This document shows, in pieces, positions 13,601-22,771 of a DNA stretch of 64,000 nucleotides (position 1 is the stretch's first letter; each line of letters opens with the position of its first letter). The notes beneath the pieces were generated by a model. It searched no databases. It was not told where the DNA came from and saw only the letters and a list, made by a program, of their open reading frames with translations. This DNA comes from Euwallacea fornicatus (Eukaryota; Arthropoda; Insecta; Coleoptera; Curculionidae), in the NCBI RefSeq assembly GCF_040115645.1, contig NC_089576.1:992001-1056000 (forward strand), written 5' to 3'. Made by a program: the position numbers and the translations under genes.

Positions 13601-16600
13601 TTTGCGAGTAAGCAATGCTAATTTAAAGTTGAACCGGGGATTCAAGTGTCAAAAGCGCCTGCAACTAGGGCTCCTTTTTTAAGAAATGAGCCAAAAAGTT
13701 CCTCATACTTTCCCTGTTCTGTAACATAAAAGTTAATTTTTATCGCTTTTGAACACCGCTTCCTCTGCCCGCTTTGGCCGACATAAATCTTCATAGAATT
13801 CCAGCTCTTTGCTGCACTTCTTAACTAGGAACTTGTTCTAGTGACGTTATTAGAGCTTTTGCGGTCTAGTTTCTTTTCATTGAAACGAGAATTCGGAATT
13901 TAAAGCTACGGAAAAGTGCACACTGAAGAAGGAATGATTATCATCAAACGATCCCTTAGTCCCATAAACTTGCCAAAATCACGCATCGTCGTAAACATTC
14001 AAGTTCATTTGTCCGAGGTCGTTAGCGGCCTGATTGAGGTACAGGCATAACTCCAACTCTATTATAGACGTTTACCTCCAAACAATGACCCTATTCCACT
14101 GCGAGGGTAATAATTTTCCTCTATAAGGGAATATCCTGATTTTACAGGTGTGGATGAATGCGTTAGCGGCCGAAAGCGTGTTGTACTGGGGAGTGAAACT
14201 GCACGAGGTATGGCTGGATGCGAAAAATTATTAGATACTTTAGTGCAAACGCCTTTTGTGGTCTTAGATTCAAGGATTGCCGACGTCAAAATCGATAATC
14301 TACTTTTCATGCCGCATCATGCGTTAAAGTCATTTAATTTTCCTTTTTTCCTAAACAAGCACGTTAAATCGGCATTTCTCGTAAGTGCAATTCGAATTCA
14401 CAATACGAAATACACTGCCTTTCAAAAAAACCGCAACACCAAGGAGAACACGTCGTACAAGTTTGAAATTCTGGCACTACGTTGGGTCGGGTGATAGACA
14501 AAAACGATCAAAATATCAAAAGAAAATTATTGTGAATAAGCGAATAAATTTAATAATAATTTAATAATGGGCGGTATCTCCTCTTAGATTAATACATTCC
14601 TGTGAGCGACGTGGCGTGCTTAAAATTAAATTGTCAACATCTCCCTGTGCGGTATTGTACCCCGGGCGATCTGCGCCTGCTCGCGGAGTTCATCTATGGT
14701 CTCTGGAGGGCGAGCTAAACGTTGAAGTCTCCGACCCGTTACATGCTCTATTGGGGACAAATCTGGAGACCGAGCTGGCCAAGACATAGTATTCAGCTTC
14801 CAAACACCTCAAAGTATCGTTGGCTACGTGTGGTCGCGCATTATCTTGTTGAAACGTGCTTCCAGGATGGTCGTGCATGTATGGTACAAGAACCGATTCT
14901 AAGACACTATCAACGTACCTCCGAGCATTTAATCTATCATAAATGAAAACAAGAGGAGAGCGACTACCATACCGGATGGCACCCCAAACCATGACACCTG
15001 GTGTTAAACCGGAATGACGCCGGATGAAAAGGAAGAGCATAGCTTCCCGCAAATGATGTTTATTCGGCACAAAATTGGACATATTTAAACCTTAATTGAA
15101 AAGTTTTAAAAGGTCATATAGCGATTATCATATATAAATAGAAACGGAGCAAAAAATGAAATAAAATTCCTTAAATAAAAAAATATTTTTTCAAAGAAAA
15201 CAGAACTAGAAATAAAAACGCGGAGTCATAGGTATACACCTGATATTATGCAGAAAATTCTTTCTTTTATACCGAGAAAGCAAGTTCATGCAGATGTCAA
15301 CTCTTCGATCTTTATTGTCTTCGGTTAGCTCATGAGGAACCCATTTTCCTGCTTTTTGAATTTTTCCCATTCCATGCGATCGAACGGAAACTGCTCGTCG
15401 AGTTACTCCTAACTGCTCTGCAAGCTGTTATTTTAGTTTGGCATGGATTTTCATCCAGTTAAGTTTGCAGTTCTTCGTCTTGAAACTTTTCTTCGACACC
15501 CGCACGTGGATCGTCCTCAAGACAAAAATTTTCCTCACGAAACTTCTTAAACCATCTCCCGACAGTTGAAGCACCAACGGAATTATCCCCCCAAGCCGAA
15601 TTGACTATTTCTATTGCTTCAGCAGCATGTTTTTTCAGTTTAAAACAGAACAACATTGATATTCTCAAATATTGCTTGGAAATGTCCATGTCTCTATTTA
15701 CGTTTTGTGCACTGAACTACAGCTCCTGAGCAACTGAAACTTTTATCATATAAAAAGTTATAAATAAACAATACCTGCATACAATTGCAGGCGAATTGAA
15801 CGTGCCTAAGTATGTTTTTTTATTGCATATAACTTCATTGCTCAGTTTCTCTTCGTGCACCTATTACTTGGCTAAATAAGCACTGCTGCTCGATGAGCTA
15901 TGAAAATAATTATCGGAAGATCTCGTCTTCTGTGTTGGAATTCCCATATTGCCAAAAGTATTAAATTATAAAGTGTTAATTTATCCCCTGTACTGGTGCC
16001 TATCGATAAAACGCTATACATTTTCGGCTTCGTCTACGAAGAGCATTCGTTGCGCTCCTGATTGTTTCATGTCTTTCTTCAATGGCAGCTGCAGCATTTC
16101 TAATGCGTTGAATTAGTGCATCTTGAGCGTCCACTTTTGCTCTGTACACTTCAGTTTTAAACCAACCCCACAAACAATAGTCTAGTGGTGTCAGGTCTGG
16201 AGACCTTGGAGGCCAACTAATAGGGCCACCACGACCAATCCAACGCCCAGGAAACGTTTCGTCTAAATGTTGCTTAACCTTTGTGTTTTAATTTTATTTA
16301 CGTCATAACTTGTAAACAAACGAAAATCGGATAACAACATTTGAGTTTTTTTACATTTATTTTTCACGTACAATACGCTCCTGAAGTTTGGCACGATCCT
16401 CCCGACTCGCCCTGTATAATCAGTTTCTTGAATTGCGAGCAAAGTAAAAAATGAAAACTGACCACTCTTACCTGAGAATGAATGTACTTCGAATATCGCC
16501 GGCTGTTAATCACCGATATGAATAAAACATTGGCGAAAAGAATCCCGAAAGTGAGTGTCAAAACCACAAAGGACTGAACCACATCACCGGCGGAGACAAC

Positions 16601-16690
16601 AGTCCAAAAGGTGGTGTTTTGGTATCTGGGATGGTTGCAGCTGCTATTGGAAAACGATGGAGGTACCAAGACAGTGGGCTTGGTAACCAT
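4687..16690 (-). CDS. rhodopsin-family (class A) GPCR, N-terminus to TM3 (partial)
   Basis: Three coding exons join in phase 0 with good splice sites: 16472-16690 (ATG at 16690), 13129-13254 and 4687-4803. Exon 1 (73 aa) has a short N-terminus with two N-glycosylation sequons (NSS, NTT) and TM1 containing the conserved Asn (FGILFANVLFISVI). Exon 2 (42 aa) gives TM2 with the conserved Asp (SLACNDLAMG), an extracellular WPYAEI and the TM3 cysteine. Exon 3 (39 aa) gives TM3 with the DRY motif (CMAMDRYYCMLHP) and the start of loop 2. Donors read GTAAGA, GTGAGT and GTAAGT. The frame is clean, so the gene looks functional. TM4-TM7 are not visible and probably lie left of position 1. It resembles biogenic-amine-type or orphan arthropod receptors; the ligand is unknown. 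Introns of 3.2 and 8.3 kb are packed with transposons. Confidence 0.88.
5019..5666 (-). mobile_element. deleted DDE transposon, copy 1 of a three-copy family
   Basis: The ends are inverted repeats of about 130 bp starting TACAGGGTGAGTCGGGAGG (left, 5019) and its complement (right, about 5533-5666). Between them the minus strand encodes only the C-terminal end of a DDE transposase: WIGRGGPISWPPRSPDLTP, DYCLWGWFKTEVYRAQ and a helical tail, about 5216-5490. PRSPDLTPLDY carries a catalytic-region motif of DUF4817-type IS630 transposases. The N-terminal two thirds are missing. It sits in GPCR intron 2. Copies 2 and 3 are at 16017 and 17607. Confidence 0.85.
5700..9880. other. GPCR intron 2 sequence, no gene recognised
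   Basis: About 4.2 kb between two transposon remnants. Open frames such as 7297-7710 (minus, 137 aa) and 7750-8109 (minus) have no domain, no family resemblance and basic, irregular composition. I treat them as chance frames. No repeats with clear ends were seen. Confidence 0.5.
9890..9990 (-). pseudogene. mariner transposase C-terminal scrap
   Basis: The minus strand reads FWRGIHKLPERLEKCVWSDG followed by KYFEKN, the usual C-terminal signature of mariner transposases (compare HKLPERW..V...G.YF). The rest of the protein is not adjacent. The mariner at 10825-11739 lies on the same strand and lacks this tail, so the scrap may be its displaced end, separated by about 830 bp that include the palindrome at 10218. 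Confidence 0.7.
10218..10417. repeat. perfect 200-bp palindrome (hairpin MITE)
   Basis: Two 100-base arms are exact reverse complements, with the axis between 10317 and 10318 (AAGGAGCGCTCCTT) and no spacer. The outer ends read TATACAGGGTGTTCGATT and its complement, the terminal motif of the window's TACAGGG families, with TA at each edge. No mismatch was found when the arms were compared base by base. It would form a 100-bp hairpin when single-stranded. It has no coding capacity and lies within GPCR intron 2. Confidence 0.95.
10825..11739 (-). pseudogene. mariner transposase, frameshifted
   Basis: A mariner transposase spread over at least three frames of the minus strand. The N-terminal part (11739 to about 11176) has the two HTH regions (KSQCCERFEKFESGNFDV; REAVSIRLKAAGKIQKIGKW), the WVPHEL linker and the first catalytic Asp in IVTGDEKWVYF. 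A middle part (about 11075-11284) has ELLKPGETVN. The C-terminal part (10825-11040) has AAYSPDLAPSDYRLFASMG, the region of the third Asp, and ends FASKERQFF. The second catalytic Asp segment (normally HDNARPH) is not readable. Non-functional copy in GPCR intron 2. Confidence 0.85.
11800..13110. other. GPCR intron 2 sequence with diverged internal repetition
   Basis: No gene or transposon ends were recognised. Several phrases recur loosely (TTTTCTTGACTAGGGCA near 12742 and TTTTCCTTGACTAAAGCA near 12859), suggesting old tandem duplication. Frames of 60-62 aa here have no domain. Confidence 0.35.
13255..14400. other. GPCR intron 1 sequence
   Basis: Non-coding sequence upstream (minus strand) of the TM2 exon. 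Opposing open frames at 14062-14494 overlap each other and show no domain. Confidence 0.4.
14405..15030 (-). mobile_element. Tc1-like transposon, 3' half
   Basis: The minus strand carries the C-terminal half of a Tc1-like transposase: LTPGVMVWGAI, then FQQDNARPHVA with the second catalytic Asp, and after a frameshift ARSPDLSPIEH with the catalytic Glu region, ending near 14580. A terminal-repeat-like end (ACTGCCTTTCAAAAAAACCG) lies at about 14414, on the 3' side as expected. The 5' half and left terminus are missing: at about 15030 the reading frame passes straight into a mariner N-terminus. Related to, but different from, the element at 18121. Confidence 0.8.
15031..15700 (-). pseudogene. 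mariner transposase fragments, fused to Tc1 remnant
   Basis: At 15082-15031 the minus strand starts MSNFVPNKHHLREAMLFLF, a mariner-type N-terminus, then jumps into Tc1-like sequence. At 15689-15240 a second mariner N-terminal part is readable: STVGRWFKKFREENFCLED, then after a frameshift LAEQLGVTRRAVSVRS, GKIQKAGKWVPHELTEDNK and RKNFLHN, stopping just before the first catalytic Asp. The pieces look like two mariner copies, or one rearranged copy, broken by deletion. Confidence 0.75.
16017..16417 (-). mobile_element. deleted DDE transposon, copy 2 (truncated)
   Basis: Nearly the same sequence as 5230-5500 and 17790-18020, including WIGRGGPISWPPRSPDLTP on the minus strand, extended at its N-side by ETFPGR. 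It keeps only one terminal repeat, ending GAGGATCGTGCCAAACTTCA on the minus strand and finishing at 16417. The other end is cut off at about 16017. The intact end stops about 54 bp from the donor site of GPCR exon 1 (16471), inside the intron. Confidence 0.85.
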
Positions 16691-16770
16691 GTTACTTAGG
16701 GCATTATGCTGAATTTGAATACTGAAACAAATCTTTTTAGCAAAAATTTCCAACAATCTCAATTGCTTAC

Positions 16771-16912
16771 CTAGCGAGGCTTATACCAATCCATGAACGT
16801 CTTCAACTTTGGAATTTGCTGCTGGAAAGGACAAAGTTTCCCTATGAGGGCGTTTCCATGTAGCCAATTTGATGCTCGTATTGCTGGCGAATTTCGTTCA
16901 TTTATGAGATTC
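16771..16912 (-). other. probable 5'UTR exon of the GPCR gene
   Basis: Bounded on the minus strand by an acceptor (TTGTTTCAG, ending 16913) and a donor (GTAAGC at 16770). It precedes the exon that starts at 16721 after another TTGTTTCAG. It contains an upstream ATG with a short frame ending TAG, which would be an upstream ORF ahead of the receptor start at 16690. The assignment rests only on splice sites and position. Confidence 0.5.
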
Positions 16913-17606
16913 CTGAAACAATTATTAGTTTGTACCAGTTTAACACAGGTCCTAATCTAACTGATCAAGTTAGAAATACAATGTACTAACTAGCTCCTAT
17001 AACCCATCTGAAAGTTAAAACTGGCGTTTGATATGTGGGATTTCATTAAAGCTCATGTTTCATTTAATAAGCTTCGTTAAATAAATTGGTAAATATTCCA
17101 TTCGCCAGGTAGAAATTTTCACATAGGAAATTGAAAATTCTGTTTTTCTGCAGGCACTTCAAATAGCAACTCAAATTAGGTGTAATTGGGCAAGCCTGGT
17201 CGGTCAAAGCGGTAATGAATGTAATTTATACGCATATCGGTTTCGCGAAACTCGATGTACACGCATTTCCAGGATTCACTGCCTGATATCTCCACATGCG
17301 GTTTAAGGAGTTCCCTGGAAGGATCTTTAGGACTTTTCTTCGCCGTCACCTTTCCGCTAAGCTAACAGGAGCATCTGGACACATCGAAGTGCCAAAAAAG
17401 TTTTATCCCCACATATATTCCAGAAATCCTTTAATATTTTACTCATCTCTTTAGTTTTTTTACGGAATAAACTCCCCGATAGAACTGTGCTTTTCGGCCG
17501 AGATATATGGCTTACTATTAAGAAGCTCCGGATAAGGGGTGGTATTAACATTTCCTAAAAGATGATAACGTCGACTGGATATTTAGAAGTTCGAGATATG
17601 TACATA
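16913..17606. other. sequence upstream of the GPCR, no gene
   Basis: No coding or repeat signal recognised. The GPCR promoter and first UTR exon could lie here or further right, but no clear core-promoter motif was identified. Confidence 0.35.
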
Positions 17607-18120
17607 TACAGGGTGAGTCGGGAGGATCGTGCCAAACCTCAGGAGAGCGTTGTACATCAAAAATAAATGTAAAAAAACTCAAATGTTGTTATCCGATTTT
17701 CGTTTGTTTACAAGTTATAGCGTAAATAAAATTAAAATATAAAATTTAAAAAATTTATAAATTTCATAAAAAATTCCATAAATTAATACGTTGGATTGGT
17801 CGTGGTGGCCCTATTAGTTGGCCTCCAAGGTCTCCAGACCTGACACCACTAGACTATTGTTTGTGGGGTTGGTTTAAAACTGAAGTGTACAGAGCACAAG
17901 TGGACGCTCAAGATGCACTAATTCAACGCATTAGAAATGCTGCAGCTGCCATTGAAGAAAGACATGAAACAATCAGGAGCGCAACGACTGCTCTTCATAG
18001 ACGAAGCCGAAAATGCTTAGAAGTTAATGGTGATATTTTTGAACATTTACTATGATATCCAAACGTTCATTCATGGAATTTCTTATGAAATGTTTAAATT
18101 TTACTGACTCACCCTGTATA
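17607..18120 (+). mobile_element. deleted DDE transposon, copy 3
   Basis: Same family as 5019 and 16017, here on the plus strand. The left end is TACAGGGTGAGTCGGGAGG at 17607. The coding remnant runs about 17790-18055 (GRGGPISWPPRSPDLTPLDY through DIFEHLL and a stop). The right end is short, only CTGACTCACCCTGTATA, having lost about 100 bp of the inverted arm seen in copy 1. Its last TA (18119-18120) is also the left TA of the Tc1-like element that follows, so the two elements abut exactly. Confidence 0.85.
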
Positions 18121-19522
18121 CACTCACTTTCACATGAAATGCACCACCCAGTAACACTAATAATTAAGTCTTGTAATTTTGGCAAAATAATGCTTCGCAA
18201 TGGAGCATCAAATGATCAGGCTTTCAGTAAAAAAAGAAAGAATGCTGGTGGTTTTTTTGTCATTGCCCTTTTAGATTTCTTATTCAATTATAAATAAATA
18301 AAATAATATTTACATGGAAATGTCAGTTTATTTCGTTGTTGAACTGCGAACGAGACATCTCAAAATGCCCCCAGTGAGACAGCGTCGAAATTTTCCCCAC
18401 GTTTCGGATTTCGATTGAGGGCGAATTATCGACACGAAGGAGGGTTGACTTTCTTCTCGTGAGATCGCCCGACGAATGAATCGGAACCGCACCACGATTG
18501 CGAGAATATGGTCTTCATGGTCTGAAGAAAGGGTTCAGCAACATCGTCCAGCTGCACGTCCTCCCCGTAGCAGCAATGCACGCGAAGATCGACTTCTTAG
18601 ACTGATGGCCGTTGGTGATCGATTTCAAACAACAATGTCTGCTGCAGTAGATTGGATGGGAGTTCTAAATCGTCGCGTGTCGATGGCGAAGAATTTCGTT
18701 TTTCGGCCTGCATTCATGCCGCCCAAATCTACGACTGCCACTAACCGCCCATCGCCAAGCTTCCAGATTGGCCTGGTGTCAAGAACGAGTTGATGGGAGT
18801 CATGAGGGGAACAATATCGTCTTCAGTGACGAGTCGCGATTTTGTTTATCGACCAATGATGGTCGTAGAAGAGTCGGACGATACCGAGGTGAAAGAAGAA
18901 ATTTGCAATTTTACGAAAGGCGCCACGCAGCTTTAACACCTGGTGTCATGGTCGGGGGTGCGATATTTGTTGGTCGAAGACCTTCTCTTGTGTTCATTCC
19001 GAGCCCCCTAACCGCCCGTCGCTGCATTAACAACGCTCTGAGGCCAGTATTGGTACCCTTCACGCAGACTTTACCAAATGGCATTTTCCAACAGGACAAC
19101 GCAAGACCACATAGTGCGAACATTTCTCGACAATACCTGGAAGAAGCACCATTGGAAATACTGCCTTGACCTGCACGGTCACCGGACCTATCGCCCATCG
19201 AACAACTTTGGGACATGATCAGTCGCCGTCTTCGAAATTTACCGAGGCCTCCAAACAATGTGGATCACCTACGAGATCATCTCGAGGTAGCATGGAGTGA
19301 AATACCCCAGGAGGATACTGATGATTTGTTGCGAAGCATGCCGCGAAGAGTTTGCCGTACGAGGCGATGTCCCTCGTCATTAATTTTTTAATTAACAAAT
19401 GTGGTATCTGTTTACTGAAAATCTGATCGTTTGATGCTCCATTGTGAAGCATTATTTTGCCAAAGTTACAAGACTTAGTAGATTAGCATTACTGGGTGGT
19501 GCATTTCATGTGAAAGTGAGTG
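18121..19522 (+). mobile_element. near-complete Tc1-like transposon with ~105-bp TIRs
   Basis: Terminal inverted repeats of about 105 bp, starting CACTCACTTTCACATGAAAT on both sides (18121 and, inverted, 19522), differ at only a few positions. TA dinucleotides flank both ends (18119-18120 and 19523-19524), the expected Tc1/mariner target duplication. The 1.4-kb interior holds a single transposase in plus orientation. The structure is complete, but the coding frame is broken. Confidence 0.93.
18365..19389 (+). pseudogene. Tc1-like DD34E transposase, broken
   Basis: Starts at the ATG at 18365 with VRQRRNFPHVSDF, followed by two stop codons in the HTH region (near 18416 and 18446), then SSREIARRMNRNRTTIARIW. 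A frameshift near 18770 leads to IVFSDESRFCL (first Asp), LTPGVMVGGAIF, IFQQDNARPHSAN (second Asp), a stop near 19167 and ARSPDLSPIEQLWD (Glu). It ends RRCPSSLIF and a stop near 19387. All three catalytic residues of a DD34E transposase are still readable, so the copy is young but inactive. Confidence 0.9.
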
Positions 19523-19524
19523 TA

Positions 19525-20177
19525 TGTGTCCGCATCATCTCGAATATTTCATCAAACCGTCTTGACTTTAACCGCTTAACGATACGTTTATAGACAGAAT
19601 AATACATTAATAACCCTTCCGAGTCTATTTTGCACATGAAACCAATGATAGAGGCAAGAAAAGAAAAAAATCTAATATAATTTTATCTCTTCCAGATTCT
19701 CTCTAAACCTGGATCAATTTTGAGCTAAAGCGACAATTCACTGCAATCTCTTCTGGATTATCGTTCCATAAAATAAATACGTGGTTTCGTCTCTGTTTAC
19801 ACCGTAGACATTTATTTTGCTAAAAGAGTGGCCGGGAAAATTGTATAGACAAAATAAAGCTTTCCTTTTATTGGTTTGAGGTTTATATGCTCGAAAAGAT
19901 TGGTTCCTGGACACTGTATAAAAAATGACGTTTGAGGAACGTAAAAAAATAGTTCCTGAACATTGTCCTCTTAGCAGTGTCCGATTGGGATTGTTTCCTG
20001 AACGCCGAGGTATTTCATAACGGAACGTTCATGAATTTAAAAAAGTCTAAATCCCGAAAAGTTCTTGTCCCAAAAAAGCCGGTGAGGCTTCCTTCGGACT
20101 TCAGAACATTCGTATATGACATTCCTCTGTCCTCAGCTTTTTTCGCACATTACTAAAATTTTTGGTTCATATTTTTG

Positions 20178-20222
<45 letters not shown>

Positions 20223-20985
20223 CGCGTTTCTCATAAGCAAAAGATCATTCTCACGACATTCACTCATTCGGGACTCCTCTATGATATTTTTTGCAAATTC
20301 TTTTTCGAGAATAAAATAATTCTGTTCTCTTTCAGCGGGGTCGAAATTTGTTGGCAAGTGTGTATGTATTTTTTTAAATATTCGAGCTTCCATTTCAGTT
20401 GCACCTGAATAGGTACTCGTGAAAGAGGAGCTTTGCCGGTGAGTTGCTTTAAGCTATCTTGTAGTATAAAATAAAGTGTTTGCGAACATTCTGAAACCTG
20501 AGTGCCTAAGTACTTTCACGGATATCGCTCTGTATCCGTTGTTTACTTCAAACAAAACAACGGACAATAAAAATCTCATCCTCCTGTGTATTTGACAAAA
20601 ACAGTTACATCTTTTCTGTACACATTTTGCTTATATGCTCACCGACCAGAAATTACATTCCCATTTAAATGCGATTATTACTCCCTAGGGAGATAAAAAA
20701 TTGTACTTTAAATTTTACTTCATTAACAAATAAAAACCCGATGCGGAAGGATTAATAAATAACGTTTCATGTGAATTATATTAACATAACGTTTAAGAGA
20801 GAATTAATAATAATACCGGTTCGTTAATAACAGAACTGACGAGCAATGCGCATTTTAATGCATAGGTCCACTGCTCGTCATTTTAATATATTTATTATTT
20901 TCGCAGTTTTGAAAAAGTAAATATGAAATTTGGCAAAGTCGATCGGAACACCTTATGAGCAGCTATTTGGACATTGTAGCGTTTT
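19525..20985. other. intergenic sequence with 43-base A tract
   Basis: No gene recognised. A run of 43 A residues spans 20178-20220 and produces poly-Lys/poly-Phe open frames on the two strands that are not genes. No retroposed body was recognised next to the tract. Confidence 0.5.
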
Positions 20986-21543
20986 TATTAGGTCTACCGG
21001 AGAGTTCTGTCCGATAATTTCGTCTCCAGTTCAAACTTGTGTGCGCATGCTCTTTCGAGCCATACAGTGGGTCGAAGTGAAACTCGTACATTAACTTTGT
21101 TCCGTATAATTCCCACAATAAGTGAAAATTGGGAAATTGTATGTACTTACTGGAAGTGAAATTCTGTATGGAATACGATCAAAAATCAAAAATTTTTCTA
21201 ATTTGGCAACGTCCATCTTTTTTGAAAAAAAAAAAAATTACATCTCAAAATGAAACTCGTACACTTTGCAAATTTTATCTCTAAAATTTTTTTAATGTTA
21301 ATTCAATACTTAGTTGAAAGCTCTTTATTTTTTATTATGTCTCTTAAACGGTCAGGTATAGATTTCACTAATTTCTCACAGTAGTTTGCCGAAATTGTCC
21401 ATTTTTCCCTTAATACCGTTTTCAACAGTTCTTTATTAGAAAGGTCACGTTTTCTAGCAGCTACTTCCGATTGGCTCCACAAGTTTTCAATTACATTAAG
21501 ATCTGGACTCTGAGCAGGTGCTTCAACCACTTTGGGGCAACTA

Positions 21544-22771
21544 CCAGGTATACCATAATAAATGTCTCGACATAGGGCATTTGCTGTAAACAAACCTTTT
21601 TTTTTTGTTTGTTTGGTTGGTATGCAACCTGCAAACATGTTTAGTACAAATCAAGTCCTTGAACAAATAACAATATATTGCTTCACTGCGCCAAAAATGT
21701 CGAATTTTGCACCACAAAATGATGATTTGCGGAAAACATTAATTTTTTGCTTTCGTTTGAAGAGAAGCGCTGCAGAGTCGCATCGAGTGCTCGTCGAAGC
21801 ATGTGGTGATTATGCTTCATCAGAAGCAACGTGCAAGAGATGGCTTCAACGATTCAGAAATAACGATTTTGATGTGCAAAATGAAGAACGCGGCAGACCA
21901 CCGAAAAAGTTCGAAGACGTCGAACTGCAATCGATATTGGATGAAGATGACGCTTCGAGTCGAAAGCAAATGGCAGAAACGTTGAATGTTGCACAACGAA
22001 CCATTTCTGGTCGTTTGAAAGCTATGGGAAAGGCCCGAAAGCGTGGAAAATTGGTGCCGCATGAATCGAATGAAAGACACCGAAAAAACACCTGTGAAAT
22101 TTTGCTTCAAAGGCACGAGAGAAAATCAGTTTTGCATCGAATTGTTACCGGAGATGAAAAATTGATCTATTTTCAAAATCCTAAACGGAAAAAATCACGT
22201 GTTGATCCGTGACACCCATCAACATCGACTGCAAAACCCGATCGATTCGGCGAGAAGGCAATGCTGTGTGTTCGGTGGGACCAGAAAGGTGTGGCGCACC
22301 ACGAGCTTTTAAAACCTGGTGAAACCGTTAATACTGCTCAACAATTGATTAATTTAAACAATGCATTGATCGAAAAACGATCAGAACGGGCCAGAAGACA
22401 CGCTTGCTCCGTGACAACGCACCTGCACGCAAAGCAACACCGGTTCAGGATACCATCAAAACACCCGGCTGGGAGTTGCTACCCCGTCCGCCGTATTCGC
22501 CAGACTTGGCTCCTTCGGACTACCATTTGTTTTCATCGATGGGACGCGCATTGGCCGAGCAGCACTTCGATTCCTAGAAAGTTGGGTGTCTAATTGGTTT
22601 GATGCCAAAGAGGCACATTTCTATTGGCGCGGTATCCACAAACTGCCAGGAAGGTGGTCAAAATGTGTAGAAAGCAATGGTCAACATTTAGAATATATTT
22701 TTTTTCTTTCCTTGTTAAAATCGGTGTTTTATTTTCACAAAATGGCGCTCATTTCGTGCCGGTAGACCTGG
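21544..22771 (+). mobile_element. mariner B, innermost element of the nest
   Basis: The ends read CCAGGTATACCATAATAAAT (21544) and, inverted from 22771, CCAGGTCTACCGGCACGAAAT. They are imperfect terminal repeats flanked by TA on both sides (21542-21543 and 22772-22773). Length is 1.23 kb. It carries its own transposase on the plus strand, opposite to the host Tc1-like element. Confidence 0.88.
21697..22735 (+). pseudogene. mariner B transposase, broken
   Basis: Start chosen at ATG 21697 (MSNFAPQNDDLRKTLIFCF). Next come the first HTH (ATCKRWLQRFRNNDFDVQ), QMAETLNVAQRTISGRLKAM, KLVPHESNE and the first Asp in IVTGDEKLIYF. A stop follows at about 22210. The frame resumes with GEKAMLCVRWDQKG and HELLKPGETVN. 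Frameshifts then hide the second Asp; in other frames the third-Asp region and the C-terminus (HFYWRGIHKLPGRWSKCVES) can be seen at about 22615-22680. Mellifera/irritans-like type by eye, no longer functional. Confidence 0.85.

Noticed and set aside
20133..20408. Open frames with long Phe or Lys runs on the two strands
   Set aside because: Both come from the 43-base A tract at 20178-20220.
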